Assembly (NCBI GenBank): GCA_965223435.1
Contig: CBDCWQ010000004.1
Span: 124,001-188,000 of the forward strand
Direction of reading: 5' to 3'
Length of the DNA: 64,000 bases
From: CBDCWQ01 sp965223435
GTDB taxonomy: Bacteria > Myxococcota > Kuafuiibacteriia > Kuafuiibacteriales > Kuafuiibacteriaceae
Below, in pieces: positions 1 through 9,700 of the stretch. A program made the position numbers and the translations under genes. Positions within the stretch are counted from its first letter, which is position 1; each line of letters begins with the position of its first letter. A model generated the notes under the pieces. It searched no databases and had not been told where the DNA came from. It was given only the letters and a program-made list of their open reading frames with translations.

Positions 1-2
1 CT

Positions 3-509
3 CAGGCGCAAGGTGCGCCAGCCCACGCGCCCGCGCCGCGCGCTATGGACAAAACATGGATGGGGCCCGGTCCTGCACGTCCGGCCCGCGACGTCCCCGC
101 CAGGGACGCAGCGCATGCCCGGACGCCAGGCAACAAGGCCCCGAAGAAACAGGCACCGGAGAAACTGAGCCCGAGGGCGCGGGCGGTGTTAGGCGCCGCG
201 TCTTCGGGGCCCGCTGAGCGCCTTAGGCCGCCCGTCGGGTCCGAGACGGTGGTGTTGGCCAAACTGACTGCGGGAGCCTCGGTCCTCAAGACCCACCTTT
301 TCAAAAAACCGGATCGCTTTGTTGTGGATCTACAGGGGCAGCTCGGGACGCCTCAGATTGCGGGCACGGCTCCCTTTGTTCGCAATGTTCGTTTTGGACG
401 GCATGCGGACTACTTTCGGGTGGTCATCGATGTGGGGGTTTCTCTGGCGGAAGGGCGTGTTCGCCAAGAGGGCGATCGGCTGACCGTGGTCTTGCGCCCC
501 CACCCCTGA
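3..509 (+). CDS. AMIN-domain protein, C-terminal part (5' end outside window)
   Basis: The frame is open to the left edge, so the true start probably lies outside; an in-frame ATG at 45 is only the first one visible. The N-terminal half is Ala/Pro/Arg/Lys-rich and looks like a linker. The last ~80 residues fit an AMIN domain: DRFVVDLQG, then VRNVRFGRHADYFRVVIDV, then DRLTVVLRP, the strand pattern of that fold. AMIN domains are periplasmic and in other proteins bind peptidoglycan or target secretin and cell-division machinery; a cell-envelope role here is inferred from the family. Its stop lies 13 bp from the convergent stop of the DUF1552 gene. Confidence 0.7.
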   Translation, partial: QAQGAPAHAPAPRAMDKTWMGPGPARPARDVPARDAAHARTPGNKAPKKQAPEKLSPRARAVLGAASSGPAERLRPPVGSETVVLAKLTAGASVLKTHLFKKPDRFVVDLQGQLGTPQIAGTAPFVRNVRFGRHADYFRVVIDVGVSLAEGRVRQEGDRLTVVLRPHP

Positions 510-521
510 GCTTCATCCCTT

Positions 522-2006
522 TTAGGCCACGATATACGGGAGCGGGGACCGTTGATCACCCCGCACGATGTTGTCGAGTCGGATGTGGGTCTTACCGATA
601 TAGTCGTGGTACTCGCCGAAACCTGGCTGACCGTTTTTTTCCCAGTGCTTGGGCTGAAGCCCCATGGCAAGCATCAGGGTGATCAAGAAGTCCGGGTAGG
701 CATGGCCCACGAACTCACTGTATCCATCGCGCGGAATGTCGGTTTTGTAGTCTACAAGCAATCCGGTCTTTAGGTACCCTCCGCCGCTTCCGGCAAGAAG
801 AACGGGCTGGCTGTAGTTTTTGTGGCCGGGTGCATTGGCCATCTCTTTTCCGTAGTAGACAATGCTGCTGTCCAGGTACGTCCCGCCGCTTTCGGGGTCG
901 ACCTCGCTGTCGAGAAGGTTGAGGAGATAGGCGACGTGCCTCGCTTGATAGACATCGATTCGTTCGATTTGCTGGAGCGCTTCGTCGTCGTTCGAGTGGG
1001 CCAGACCATGGTAGGTGCGTGTGACGCCGGGGATGAGAAACGAGTTGCCGGGATGGAATTTGAAGGTAAAGATACGGGTCAGATCGCATTTGATCGCCGC
1101 AAACATGATGTCCATCATGCTCCGGATCAAGTCGGTTTGAATATCGGTGGCCTTCGGTGCGGGCGCGACGTTTTCGGGTGGCGTACATCCTTGACGCTTC
1201 GATAGGGCATCGAGTCCGGTCTCAAGTTTGTACATGTGTTCGATGTGAGCGCTCAGGGTCTCGCGGTCTTGTTTGGAGATGCGGGCGCTGTTTCGGGCCT
1301 TTTGGAAGTGGGCTTGCACGCGGTCTACCACCAACTTTTGCCGCGCGGCCTTTCGGTCTTGGTCCGTCTGGCTGGCCTCCCCATCGATGTCGCCAAACAG
1401 GGCGCGAAACGCGGCGTGCGCGTCGTTGATGGCTTGCTCTTCTACAACTTCATTTCCCTGGCGTACATACGAGATGTTGCCGCCCGTTTTTCGAGTTTTG
1501 AGGCTGAGCAATCGCCTGACCGGTTCTTCTTGGTAGACGTGGCGGGCCATGATTTGGTCTATGGTTTCCCAGGTCAGTCCCTCTACGCCGTTTCCCATCG
1601 CGTGGGACAGTGTGAGCGAGCCGTTGTGCCCCTGTTTGTTCACCAGGGGATCGAGTCTTCGCAACATCAGCATCTTTTTCCGAACACTGTTGAACTCAGG
1701 CCCAAACACCCGAGATACGACGTCCAGGTCTTCGAGATTCAAGGTGTGCACGCCTGGAAGCACTTGTTTGAGCGGGTGTTTGTCTGCCGGGAACCATAGG
1801 CTGGGAGGGCACCCCTGTGGGCTTCGAAGGGCGATAAATCGTTTTGGACTACCCTGCACGGCGGCCGATGCATGTTTGGGGGCCAAGGAGCTCAAAAAAG
1901 GTATGGCCAAAGCGGTTCCGCCTGCGCCCTTAAGGAACATGCGGCGGGACAGTCCACGATGGTTTGCGTTTGGCGCGCTGGGGCTTTTTTGGCGTTTGGT
2001 TTTCAT
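522..2006 (-). CDS. DUF1552 domain protein, Tat-exported
   Basis: 494 residues, full length for the DUF1552 family. The N-terminus carries a twin-arginine signal (SRRMFLKGAGGTALAIPFL), implying folded export to the periplasm. Family-like segments include FIALRSPQGCPPSLWFP near the start, LTWETIDQIMARH, and the tail YLDSSIVYYGKEMANAPGHKNYSQPVLLAG followed by HAYPDFLITLMLAMG. The start ATG overlaps the stop of the upstream DUF1592 gene by four bases (ATGA), so the two are translationally coupled. Members usually sit beside DUF1592 cytochrome-like proteins, as here. The biochemical role is unknown; I assign family, not function. Confidence 0.9.
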   Translation of the reverse strand: MKTKRQKSPSAPNANHRGLSRRMFLKGAGGTALAIPFLSSLAPKHASAAVQGSPKRFIALRSPQGCPPSLWFPADKHPLKQVLPGVHTLNLEDLDVVSRVFGPEFNSVRKKMLMLRRLDPLVNKQGHNGSLTLSHAMGNGVEGLTWETIDQIMARHVYQEEPVRRLLSLKTRKTGGNISYVRQGNEVVEEQAINDAHAAFRALFGDIDGEASQTDQDRKAARQKLVVDRVQAHFQKARNSARISKQDRETLSAHIEHMYKLETGLDALSKRQGCTPPENVAPAPKATDIQTDLIRSMMDIMFAAIKCDLTRIFTFKFHPGNSFLIPGVTRTYHGLAHSNDDEALQQIERIDVYQARHVAYLLNLLDSEVDPESGGTYLDSSIVYYGKEMANAPGHKNYSQPVLLAGSGGGYLKTGLLVDYKTDIPRDGYSEFVGHAYPDFLITLMLAMGLQPKHWEKNGQPGFGEYHDYIGKTHIRLDNIVRGDQRSPLPYIVA

Positions 2007-3796
2007 CGATCCACTTTTTTCCTTAGAAACTGAGGTGAAGAGACGAGTTGAACCAGCACCTCGCGCAGGGGCGCCTCCTCGCCATGGAGGGCTTGGACCA
2101 TGTCTTCAAGATGGCATCCGTCCTCCAGGGCCGGTACTTTTCCGAGGGTGTACTCGAATATTTTTTTACTGAAGCATTCCTTTGCCTGCTCACTTTCGCC
2201 AATGAGGGTACTGAGTTCGACAGCGTCTTTGACACGCGTTGTGTCGGAGCGGACCGTCAGTTCAACTTGGGTATCGACGGGGTATTCTTGTTTGACCTGA
2301 CCGTCCTCGTGGTATCGTTTTTCGGTTGGGGAGAAGCGTCCGAGTCCATCAAACGCGCCGAGGGCGTGGCCGGCGGGGTTGATCAGGGCGTGGCACGAAG
2401 CGCACGGCGAGACGGCGGTGACTTGGTCAAAGTAGCTTCGGGTGGTGTTTTGGGTCCACGAGACTGCATCCAAGGAGGTGTTGATATCGAGGTCTGGGGG
2501 TGGGGGAGGGGGATCGTCGCACAAGAATTCGCGCCGGACTTGTGTGCCCCGAATGATGGGAGAGACGGAGTCTCGACCGGAGATGAGTACCGCGGCTCGG
2601 GTGAGGATTCCCGAGCGGGTTTCGGGCAGCTGAATTTCAGGCCCCATCAACTCTGGATCGATGTTGTAAATCTTTGCGACCGCGTCGCTGTCGATGACGG
2701 CTCTGCTGGAGGTCATGAGGTCACGAAAAGAGCCGCCAGAGTTCCAAACCAAAGAGACAGCGAAATCGAGGGCCTCACGCACGATGGGTGCCCTTAGTCC
2801 CTCGATGTCTTGGTCCGCAAGAAACGCATCGCTGTAGTTGAATGCCGGGAGTTCATCCAATCCTAACCATTCTTCAAAGAAACGATGGATGCTCCTTTCG
2901 GTCCGTTTGTCGCTGAGCATTCGCCTGACTTGCCGTTCGTACTCGGGTTTGCTTTTTAGGGTGCCCGCGTATGCGGCATCGAACAGTTCTTGGTCGGGCA
3001 TGTCTTGCCACATGGCGTAGGACAAGCGAGAGGCCAATTCGTAGGGCGTCAGCGTGAGTTCCCCCGGGTGCTCGATATCAGGCTCACCTTGGTTTTCCAG
3101 CGCGTAGAGAAAGGAGGGGCCTTGGATCAGGACTTGAATGACGGCCTCGACCCCTTCTTGATGCGATACCGATGCCGTCTCCCGATAGAGGGCTCGGAGG
3201 TCTTCTTCCTCTTCGGACTGAAGCGGCCGGCGCAAAACGCGCCCGCCAAAGGTGCGAATAAACTGGTCGATACACCCATCGAGCGAAGGCTCTGATTTTT
3301 CCCCCAGGCAAGGCTCAAGCTTGGCGAGGCGACGGCTATCCTGGGTGGCATATTCGGCGAGGCTCAGCGCAATCTGTGCGTACCCCTGGATGTCTTGAAA
3401 AGACGGGGGCCGGTCTTTGGTTTTGAAATCGTGCCCCAAGCCCTCCTCGACGAGACCTCTGAGCGCGTCCCGTACGTCCGTAGACTTCATGGCTTCGTCT
3501 CCGAACAGCGTGGCCAGGGTATTCAAGTACGCAACCTGGTTGAGACGGCGTGCCCCCGAGGAAGAGACTTTCCGGGGGTCCCGACACAAGGTGTGCCGTT
3601 CCGGTTTGGGGTCGGCCACAGTCTTCGAACCCGAATAGGGTGACGGGGCCGGAGGTTCGGTCTGGTTGAAGACCTGAGTCCCCTGCGCACGATTTGCGCC
3701 AATCCGGTTTTGACACCCTTGGGCGCCGAACAGGCCAAGCGCGACGGCGAGGCCAAGGCGGCCTGCGCTGGCGGAGCGTAGTAACCCGGGTGACAT
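2003..3796 (-). CDS. DUF1592 domain protein with CxxCH heme site, putative lipoprotein
   Basis: 597 residues from ATG 3796; an in-frame TTG at 3826 is the only longer start. The start gives a signal peptide ending LGLFGAQGC, a plausible lipobox. Domains run in the order usual for this family: a DUF1587-like stretch (ARRLNQVAYLNTLATLFG), DUF1595 (FGGRVLRRPLQSEEEEDL), DUF1592 (LTPYELASRLSYAMWQDMPD to FEEWLGL), DUF1588 (SGILTRAAVLISGRDSVSPI) and DUF1585 (EYTLGKVPALEDGC). CASCH within the DUF1588 region (SPCASCHALINPAGHALGAF) is a c-type heme attachment motif, so the protein is probably periplasmic and redox-active. A proline run (DPPPPPPDL) precedes it. First gene of a coupled pair with DUF1552. 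Confidence 0.88.
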   Translation of the reverse strand: MSPGLLRSASAGRLGLAVALGLFGAQGCQNRIGANRAQGTQVFNQTEPPAPSPYSGSKTVADPKPERHTLCRDPRKVSSSGARRLNQVAYLNTLATLFGDEAMKSTDVRDALRGLVEEGLGHDFKTKDRPPSFQDIQGYAQIALSLAEYATQDSRRLAKLEPCLGEKSEPSLDGCIDQFIRTFGGRVLRRPLQSEEEEDLRALYRETASVSHQEGVEAVIQVLIQGPSFLYALENQGEPDIEHPGELTLTPYELASRLSYAMWQDMPDQELFDAAYAGTLKSKPEYERQVRRMLSDKRTERSIHRFFEEWLGLDELPAFNYSDAFLADQDIEGLRAPIVREALDFAVSLVWNSGGSFRDLMTSSRAVIDSDAVAKIYNIDPELMGPEIQLPETRSGILTRAAVLISGRDSVSPIIRGTQVRREFLCDDPPPPPPDLDINTSLDAVSWTQNTTRSYFDQVTAVSPCASCHALINPAGHALGAFDGLGRFSPTEKRYHEDGQVKQEYPVDTQVELTVRSDTTRVKDAVELSTLIGESEQAKECFSKKIFEYTLGKVPALEDGCHLEDMVQALHGEEAPLREVLVQLVSSPQFLRKKVDR

Positions 3797-3888
3797 GGCG
3801 CAAGAGTTGAGCAATATTTGGGCCAAACGAATTCGCTGTTGGCTTGGGCATGCCTGCCCGGGGTGCTTTGGGGTCCGGCTCCAATGCT

Positions 3889-3904
3889 GACAACTTGAGT
3901 TGTC
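3889..3904. promoter_or_regulatory. 16-bp palindrome in the divergent promoter region (candidate operator)
   Basis: GACAACTTGAGTTGTC has perfect 7-bp arms (GACAACT / AGTTGTC) around a TG centre. It lies in the 263-bp gap between the divergent DUF1592 operon and the heme lipoprotein gene, 93 bp upstream of the DUF1592 start. The same 16 bases are intact at 6481-6496 inside an otherwise diverged copy of this region. Retention in a decayed duplicate suggests a binding site, but no regulator is identified. Confidence 0.5.
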
Positions 3905-4059
3905 TCGCTCGGGCCTCCACAGGTGTATGCTCCAGGTGCTCTCGCGGAAATGTTAGAAAACCGGGGCGGCACAGCTTGACGGGCCAACCCAGAAGCCCGC
4001 TCAATAAGGAGGAGGAACCGAAACGCAGACGTCTTGACATGTAGGCCTCTGTACTGACC

Positions 4060-6114
4060 ATGTCTACCTTCATACGAAGCACTACAGGAAGACTTCCCGT
4101 CGTTCCTGCCCTTTTCCATACACCCATCCCGCTTTGCCTATTGCTGCTCACAGGCTGCGGAAGTCATTCGCAACCAAAAAGCAGCCCAAACTCGAAGCCG
4201 CCAGAAAAGCAAACGACCGTCGACGCCTCGCTCTTTGAAAGCATCGAAATCACACCCTCGCAGGCGCACCTTCGAATCGAACCAGACCAAGCAGCCGAAC
4301 AGAACTTTCAGATTGTGGGACTTCGAAAGGATGGCACCCGGGAGCAACTTAGCGAAGGTGTCACGTTTTCGCTGTCGGACACCGATATTGGGTTCATGGA
4401 AGGCGCAAGCTTCCGAAGTCGCGGATTCGGAGGCAAGGCTACCCTCAAGGCGGCCTTTGGCGCGCTAAGCGCGAGCGCCACCGTCATCATCGATGTGAAA
4501 AAGCAGCTGTCCGTCTCGGGTGCGAAGGGTTCTGAAGCACTCCCAGAAGCGCCCGCGTTGATATTTTCGCAAGGCACTGAACACCCTGATCGCTCACCGC
4601 GATTGGTCTATCCCAACGATGGTGTTCTTATCCCTGCAAATTTACAGGGGGTGGAGTTTCACTACGAACGGGGGCACGCCGGTCACGAGCTTTTCGAGAT
4701 CCAGTTTAGCGGTGAGAATCTCGAAATTGCGGTCTTCACTCGATGTGTTGAGCATCGTGACGGCTGCGTCTATCGCCCACAGACGGAGCTTTGGAAGACG
4801 ATCTCCGACACAGCCCGCGGGCTTGAGCCAGTTCAAGTACGAATCCGTGGGACCCACGACACTGGCGGACAATATGGCCAATCCAACACGATTCAACTCA
4901 GCATCTCTGCCCAACCGGTCGTGGGCGGACTCTACTACTGGAGTACCTCATCTCAATCCATTCTCCAGGTCGACTTCGGATCTGAATCACCCACGCCGAA
5001 GAATTTTTTCCCTACTGAGCCAAATGGGACCTGCTATGGCTGTCACGCGATATCGCCCGACGGGCGCAAGATGAGTCTGAGTCAGGGAGGCCAGCGCAAG
5101 GGCCAGGTGACGGTCCTGAACGTGGGCGACCCCAAATCACCCCTCGTTACTGCACAGGACAACATCCAGGAGCAATTTCAGTCGTGGAACCCGAGCTCCG
5201 ACAAGTTCGCAGCGGTTTGGTCCGATGGCTCGACGCCCAATCAGGAGATCCGCATTCGAAACGGAGAAACGGGCGCCATCGAGGAAACCATCGCCATCGG
5301 CGTAGAACCATCCCATCCGGACTGGTCACCGGTGGGCGATCGGATCCTCTTTACGAATGTGACACGCCATCAGACCTCACAAAGGCCCGGGCGAGGAGGT
5401 ATCTCGTACATTGAACATCAAGACAATCGATGGGACCCGAAGCCCAAGGCACTCGTGCCCCCAGAAGATCAATACAATCGATATCATCCCGCATTCGCAC
5501 CCGATGGAACGTTTTTCTTGTACAACGAATCGCAATGCCCACCAGGCAAAAACTACGACTGCAACTGCGACGCCGACGCCGATCCGTCGGCCACTCTATG
5601 GGCAATGGACGCCAACGGTGGGCCAACCATTCGGCTCGCGCACGCAAACGCACCCGGTCTTCGAGACAATGGCACGCAGGATTTAAGCAATACCTATCCC
5701 AAATGGGTACCCTTCGTCGCGTCGCGGAAGCGAGACGGGAGCGGACGCATCATGTGGTTCACGTTCTCCTCCCGTCGGCATTACGGCCTCAACCCACCAC
5801 CGAACCAAAATGGCGCGTGCGGACAGAACAAGGGCCAACTTCTGTGGATGGCCGCAATCGATCCGGAGGCCATTGCACAAGGGAAGGACGGAAGCTTTGC
5901 CGCATTTGTCCTCCCGTTCCAAGACATCACAACGTCCAATCACATTGCACAGTGGACGACCAAAATCGTTTCCGGCGGCGACCCAGGAAACGGTCAAGGC
6001 AATACGTGTCAGGAGATCGGTGATCTGTGTGACCCAGAACAAGTACCAGCCTGCTGTGGGAACCTCTCGTGCCTCGCAAACGGGCCGTATTTTCGATGCC
6101 AGCACGAGCTCTGA
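4060..6114 (+). CDS. Lipoprotein with Ig-like domain, PD40-type propeller and one CxxCH heme site
   Basis: 684 residues. The N-terminus ends in LCLLLLTGC, a good lipobox. Residues ~60-150 (ITPSQAHLRIEPDQ to ASATVIIDV) resemble a bacterial Ig-like (BIG2-type) domain. A second beta region (PRLVYPNDGVLIPANL) follows. The rest looks like a TolB/PD40 beta-propeller with blades such as CYGCHAISPDGRKMSL, WNPSSDKFAAVWSDG, HPDWSPVGDRILFT and YHPAFAPDGTFFLY. CYGCH in the first blade would attach one c-type heme, an unusual combination. The tail is Cys-rich (CQEIGDLCDPEQVPACCGN). It is divergent from the DUF1592 operon and may share its regulation. Function unknown. Confidence 0.75.
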   Translation: MSTFIRSTTGRLPVVPALFHTPIPLCLLLLTGCGSHSQPKSSPNSKPPEKQTTVDASLFESIEITPSQAHLRIEPDQAAEQNFQIVGLRKDGTREQLSEGVTFSLSDTDIGFMEGASFRSRGFGGKATLKAAFGALSASATVIIDVKKQLSVSGAKGSEALPEAPALIFSQGTEHPDRSPRLVYPNDGVLIPANLQGVEFHYERGHAGHELFEIQFSGENLEIAVFTRCVEHRDGCVYRPQTELWKTISDTARGLEPVQVRIRGTHDTGGQYGQSNTIQLSISAQPVVGGLYYWSTSSQSILQVDFGSESPTPKNFFPTEPNGTCYGCHAISPDGRKMSLSQGGQRKGQVTVLNVGDPKSPLVTAQDNIQEQFQSWNPSSDKFAAVWSDGSTPNQEIRIRNGETGAIEETIAIGVEPSHPDWSPVGDRILFTNVTRHQTSQRPGRGGISYIEHQDNRWDPKPKALVPPEDQYNRYHPAFAPDGTFFLYNESQCPPGKNYDCNCDADADPSATLWAMDANGGPTIRLAHANAPGLRDNGTQDLSNTYPKWVPFVASRKRDGSGRIMWFTFSSRRHYGLNPPPNQNGACGQNKGQLLWMAAIDPEAIAQGKDGSFAAFVLPFQDITTSNHIAQWTTKIVSGGDPGNGQGNTCQEIGDLCDPEQVPACCGNLSCLANGPYFRCQHEL

Positions 6115-6188
6115 GATCGGGAGAAGTTGTGCCAGGTACGGATGGTGTGATCATTGCCGTTCGTTGCGTTTGCGCTTCATGAAGACCT

Positions 6189-6378
6189 CGGCCAATTCGT
6201 AGGGCGCCAGCGTGCGTTCCCCCCGGGGGCTCGATATCTCAGGTTCACCCTGGTTTGACTTGAATCTCGGCCTCGGCCCTTTCTTGGTGCGACGGTGTGC
6301 AAACACGCTGAATGAGACGGTCTGCCCCCGAGGATGAGACATTCCGGGCGCTGGCGGGGGTGGTAACCCGAGTGACAT
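6189..6378 (-). pseudogene. Decayed, internally deleted copy of the DUF1592 gene 5' part
   Basis: Reading along the + strand, four blocks match the DUF1592 gene in the same order and orientation: 6189-6255 matches about 3031-3096, 6252-6293 matches about 3126-3168, 6309-6353 matches about 3537-3577, and 6361 onward matches 3779 onward. The equivalent of the start codon is kept (CAT at 6376-6378). Everything between the blocks is deleted, so no product is possible. The homology continues past the start to about 6540, covering the divergent promoter region. It is a remnant of a segmental duplication lying directly upstream of giant gene A. Confidence 0.8.
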
Positions 6379-6480
6379 GGCCCAAGGGGTGCGCAAGCCG
6401 GCCAAACGAATTCGCTGTTGGCTTGGGCGTGCCTGCCTGGGGCGCTTTGGGTCGGCGCGCTGGGGATAGGTTCCGATGCT

Positions 6481-6496
6481 GACAACTTGAGTTGTC
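6481..6496. promoter_or_regulatory. Second copy of the 16-bp palindrome upstream of giant gene A
   Basis: Identical to the palindrome at 3889-3904 (GACAACT-TG-AGTTGTC) while flanking bases have diverged. It lies about 80 bp upstream of the candidate -35 box of giant gene A, so a regulator acting on the DUF1592/lipoprotein promoter could also act here. Confidence 0.5.
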
Positions 6497-6577
6497 GCGA
6501 GCGGGCCTGCCGTGGGTGCTCCAGGCGCTCTAGCCGGTGTTTTTTCGGGGGAGTGTGACGATCGGGGTCGAAACCGG

Positions 6578-6606
6578 TTGACACCGCGTGGTTCGCAAAC
6601 GCTTAT
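6578..6606 (+). promoter_or_regulatory. Candidate sigma-70 type promoter for giant gene A
   Basis: A perfect TTGACA at 6578-6583 is followed after 17 bases by GCTTAT (6601-6606), with TATGAT overlapping at 6604-6609. It lies about 125 bp upstream of the preferred GTG start. Prediction from consensus only. Confidence 0.4.
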
Positions 6607-6713
6607 GATGCTGCGTCGTGGATGCAGGCATTTCTGTGTCCTGAGCGTGACCGTTCGACTGCCCCACCGGTGCTTCCGGGACTGCAGGTCTGGCGGACCG
6701 ATGAAGGATTTCG

Positions 6714-6720
6714 AGGAGGA
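6714..6720 (+). promoter_or_regulatory. Strong ribosome binding site that decides the start of giant gene A
   Basis: AGGAGGA at 6714-6720 is followed by ten bases and then an in-frame GTG at 6731. The alternative ATG at 6701 has only a weak upstream GGCGG and would place this sequence inside the coding region. The GTG start also gives a compact signal peptide. Confidence 0.6.
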
Positions 6721-6730
6721 AAACTCGACC

Positions 6731-9700
6731 GTGGATACCCGCAATGTACTATGCTCAGCGCTGTGGAGCCGTTTGAGCTCGTGTTTCACACCCGCCCTCT
6801 TTTGCGGGCTCCTGCTCAGCGACGGTTTACCTGCCTACGGCGGTGAGGGGCCAGCCTTCTCGCCTTCGGCTGAGGGTGGAAGGTTCGAGCGTTCGCTTGA
6901 GGCCGGATGGAACCTTGTGAGTTTTCCCATCGTGGCCGACGAGGATCTGTTGCCGATCCTCGAAAACAAGGGACTTTCGGTTTGGGAATTGCACGCGGGT
7001 GGTCCGTCTCGCCCCAAGACGGTGCGTGTCGCATCGACGCGTTTAGAGCCGGAGTCCGGTTATTGGGTTTGGGCGCCCGAGCCTACACACATGGGGCTGC
7101 AAGGTGAGCTGGTTTTGGGGCCGGTGGCTTCCTCTACCGAGACAGACGCCGGGTGGCGGTTCATCAGCGTCACCGAGCGTATGGTGTACCAAGACCCAAA
7201 CCTCACGCGGGTTGTGCGCTGGAACAATAGCAAGCAATCTTTCGAACGTCTTCGGGTGGGGGCCTTTTTTGTTCCGGGCCATGGCTACTGGGCGAAAACC
7301 CAAACCCACGGGGAGCCCCTTCAAGAAAGCTGCCTTCCGCATGCTTGGGACTTTGCGGACGCGGTGGCGGTCGTGCGGGGATGCCCGGTGGTGGACGACG
7401 GTTCGCGGATTGTGGCGCGGAGCGACTGGAGCGTGCGGCGTACCCCAGCCCCAGTGGTTGTGGATGCGCGTGCGCACCCGCGCACCATTGTGCTTGCGCG
7501 GACCATGACGTCCTCACGGACTTCGGTGGGGGCGTTCGAAGCGCGTGAGATGGTTGAGCGCCAGAAGGTCGACCTCGATGCCCATTTTGTCGTGGCGCCC
7601 GGCCCACGCGGCGATTGGGAGATCTATGAGGGTCGACGCATGGCGCCTGGGGCCCACGGACGGGCGCTTCCCAACGAAATTCGCATTGCCCTCATGGGGA
7701 CCTACGAACCCATCGATGCGGCCCATTACGAAGAGACCCTACACGGGTTCGACCCCGACGCGCCTCCATCGCGGCAGCAGCCGCCCCGAGACGCGGTTTT
7801 GCGGTTGTCGGAGTTGGTGGCCTATCTCTCAGGGTTTTCTGGAATCGAAAACCTCGTCGCGGAGTCGCCGCTTCGTCCCGGCGTGGCGCTTACCCATCTG
7901 GTCGATGCCCTGAATGAGCGGTTCTTGGGTTTCAGACGGGGGGATGCGGCGGACCCCGAGGTCCAGCCCGAGCACCCTGAGGGGCTACCGGGCGTAACCC
8001 CGCCCACATTGCTGGTTCTCGAACCTTCTGAGGACGTGGTCCATGCCCAGAACGATTGGTTGACGGTGGGGGGCGAGGTCTTCGGCGAGGACCTGCGCGG
8101 GTTTTACATCAATGGGCTCTTGGTCTCCGCGCAGAGTCGAAGTTTTCACGAAGTCGTCCAACTGGCACCTGGCGAAAACCGGATCGTATTCACGGTGCTG
8201 AGCCGTTCCGGACTGCGCCAAAAGGTTGAAAAAACGGTCGTGCGAGACGTGGCTCCGCCCAAGATTCACGTTTCGGTGGCCGAGCCGCAAGGCCCCCTGG
8301 ACCACACCCTTGAGGTCTCCGTCCAGATCACCGAGCCCTCGCTGGCTGAGGTTTGGTTCAACGGGGAAGCGGTCGAGACGCGGCACGCCTTCGTCAGGCG
8401 AATCAATGCGTTTTTGCTGCCCCTTGGCCTCTCGACCTTTGAGGTCGTGGCTCGGGATCTGGCTGGACGCCAGGGGTCTCGGTCATTCAGCGTGTTTCGC
8501 AATGAACAAGAGATCCTCGCGCTCGGTGATCCACTGGGCGGCCTGACGGCGTCGGACGAACCTGACCCGCCGGTGGTCAGTGCGGTGGAAAGCCGGGCTC
8601 CAGCGTTGACCGTAAGTGAGCCCGCGGAAGATGTGTTCTACACCCGAAGCGAAGACGTTCGCATCGCGGGCACGGCCATCGATGACAATTTTTGGAGCGT
8701 CAGCATCAACGGCCTGCTGGTGAGTGTGGACAGCGGTTCTTTTGCGCGCACGATGCACCTCGAGGGCGCCTCCACAAAGGTTGAGATTGTGGCCAAAGAT
8801 GCGGCCGACAACCAAAGCGTGGCCGAGGTCGAGTTTGTTTTCGACGCCACGCCCCCCGAAATCATTCTTTCGCACGCCGAGTACGTTACGACCTACGAGC
8901 CTCGTTATGTTCTTCGGGGTGCAGTCTCTGAACCGCATCTGGCCAAGCTTACGCTCCAAACATCGGCTGAAGAAGAGCACGAACTGGCGGTGGTGAATGG
9001 CTTTTTCTCGTCGGAGGTTTTGCTCGAAGAGGGTGACAATGCATTTGTGGTCACCGCGTTGGACCGCGCAGGCAATCAGCATTCGAAAAAGGTCGCCGTC
9101 CGCTTCCAGCCAGAATGGGTAGCGCCCAAACGCACTGGCCCACCCGAGGAACTGTCTGGCACGGCTTCGGGAAAAACCGTTCGTTTGTGGTGGGCGGCGC
9201 CTGCCCTGTTTGAGGATGGTCGCTCGATTCCGAATGGCCTGGTGCCGGTGTACACCGTGTATCGCGATGGGCAAGAGGTGGCGAGGACCACCCACAAACA
9301 TCACCAAGAGGAGGCCCCAGAGCTTGGGCGGCGTTATCGCTACCAGGTCAGTGCAACGATTCCACCCAAGTCTGGCGAGGGGCTTGAATCCATCCCCTCC
9401 GCCCCCATCACGCTCGACGTCTCATCCCCTCCGCCCGCGACGCCTCCCGGCGACTTCGAGCCCCCCCACGTTCTGACCGAAGATCCGTGGACGGAAGAAA
9501 TGCCAAAAACGGCGCTGTCGACCACCGACGGCAAGACCGTGGCCCACGTGGCTTTTGTGGCGCGCGGCCAAGAATCGGAGGGTGACCGGCTGCTCTACAC
9601 CCAGAGCACAGAAGCCGGAAGAGCCGGCAGTTTTCCATCGCCTAAGGCGGTGGCTTCGGCCAGTCCGCGTGTCCAAATCACGGACATTGCGCTTGCGGCC

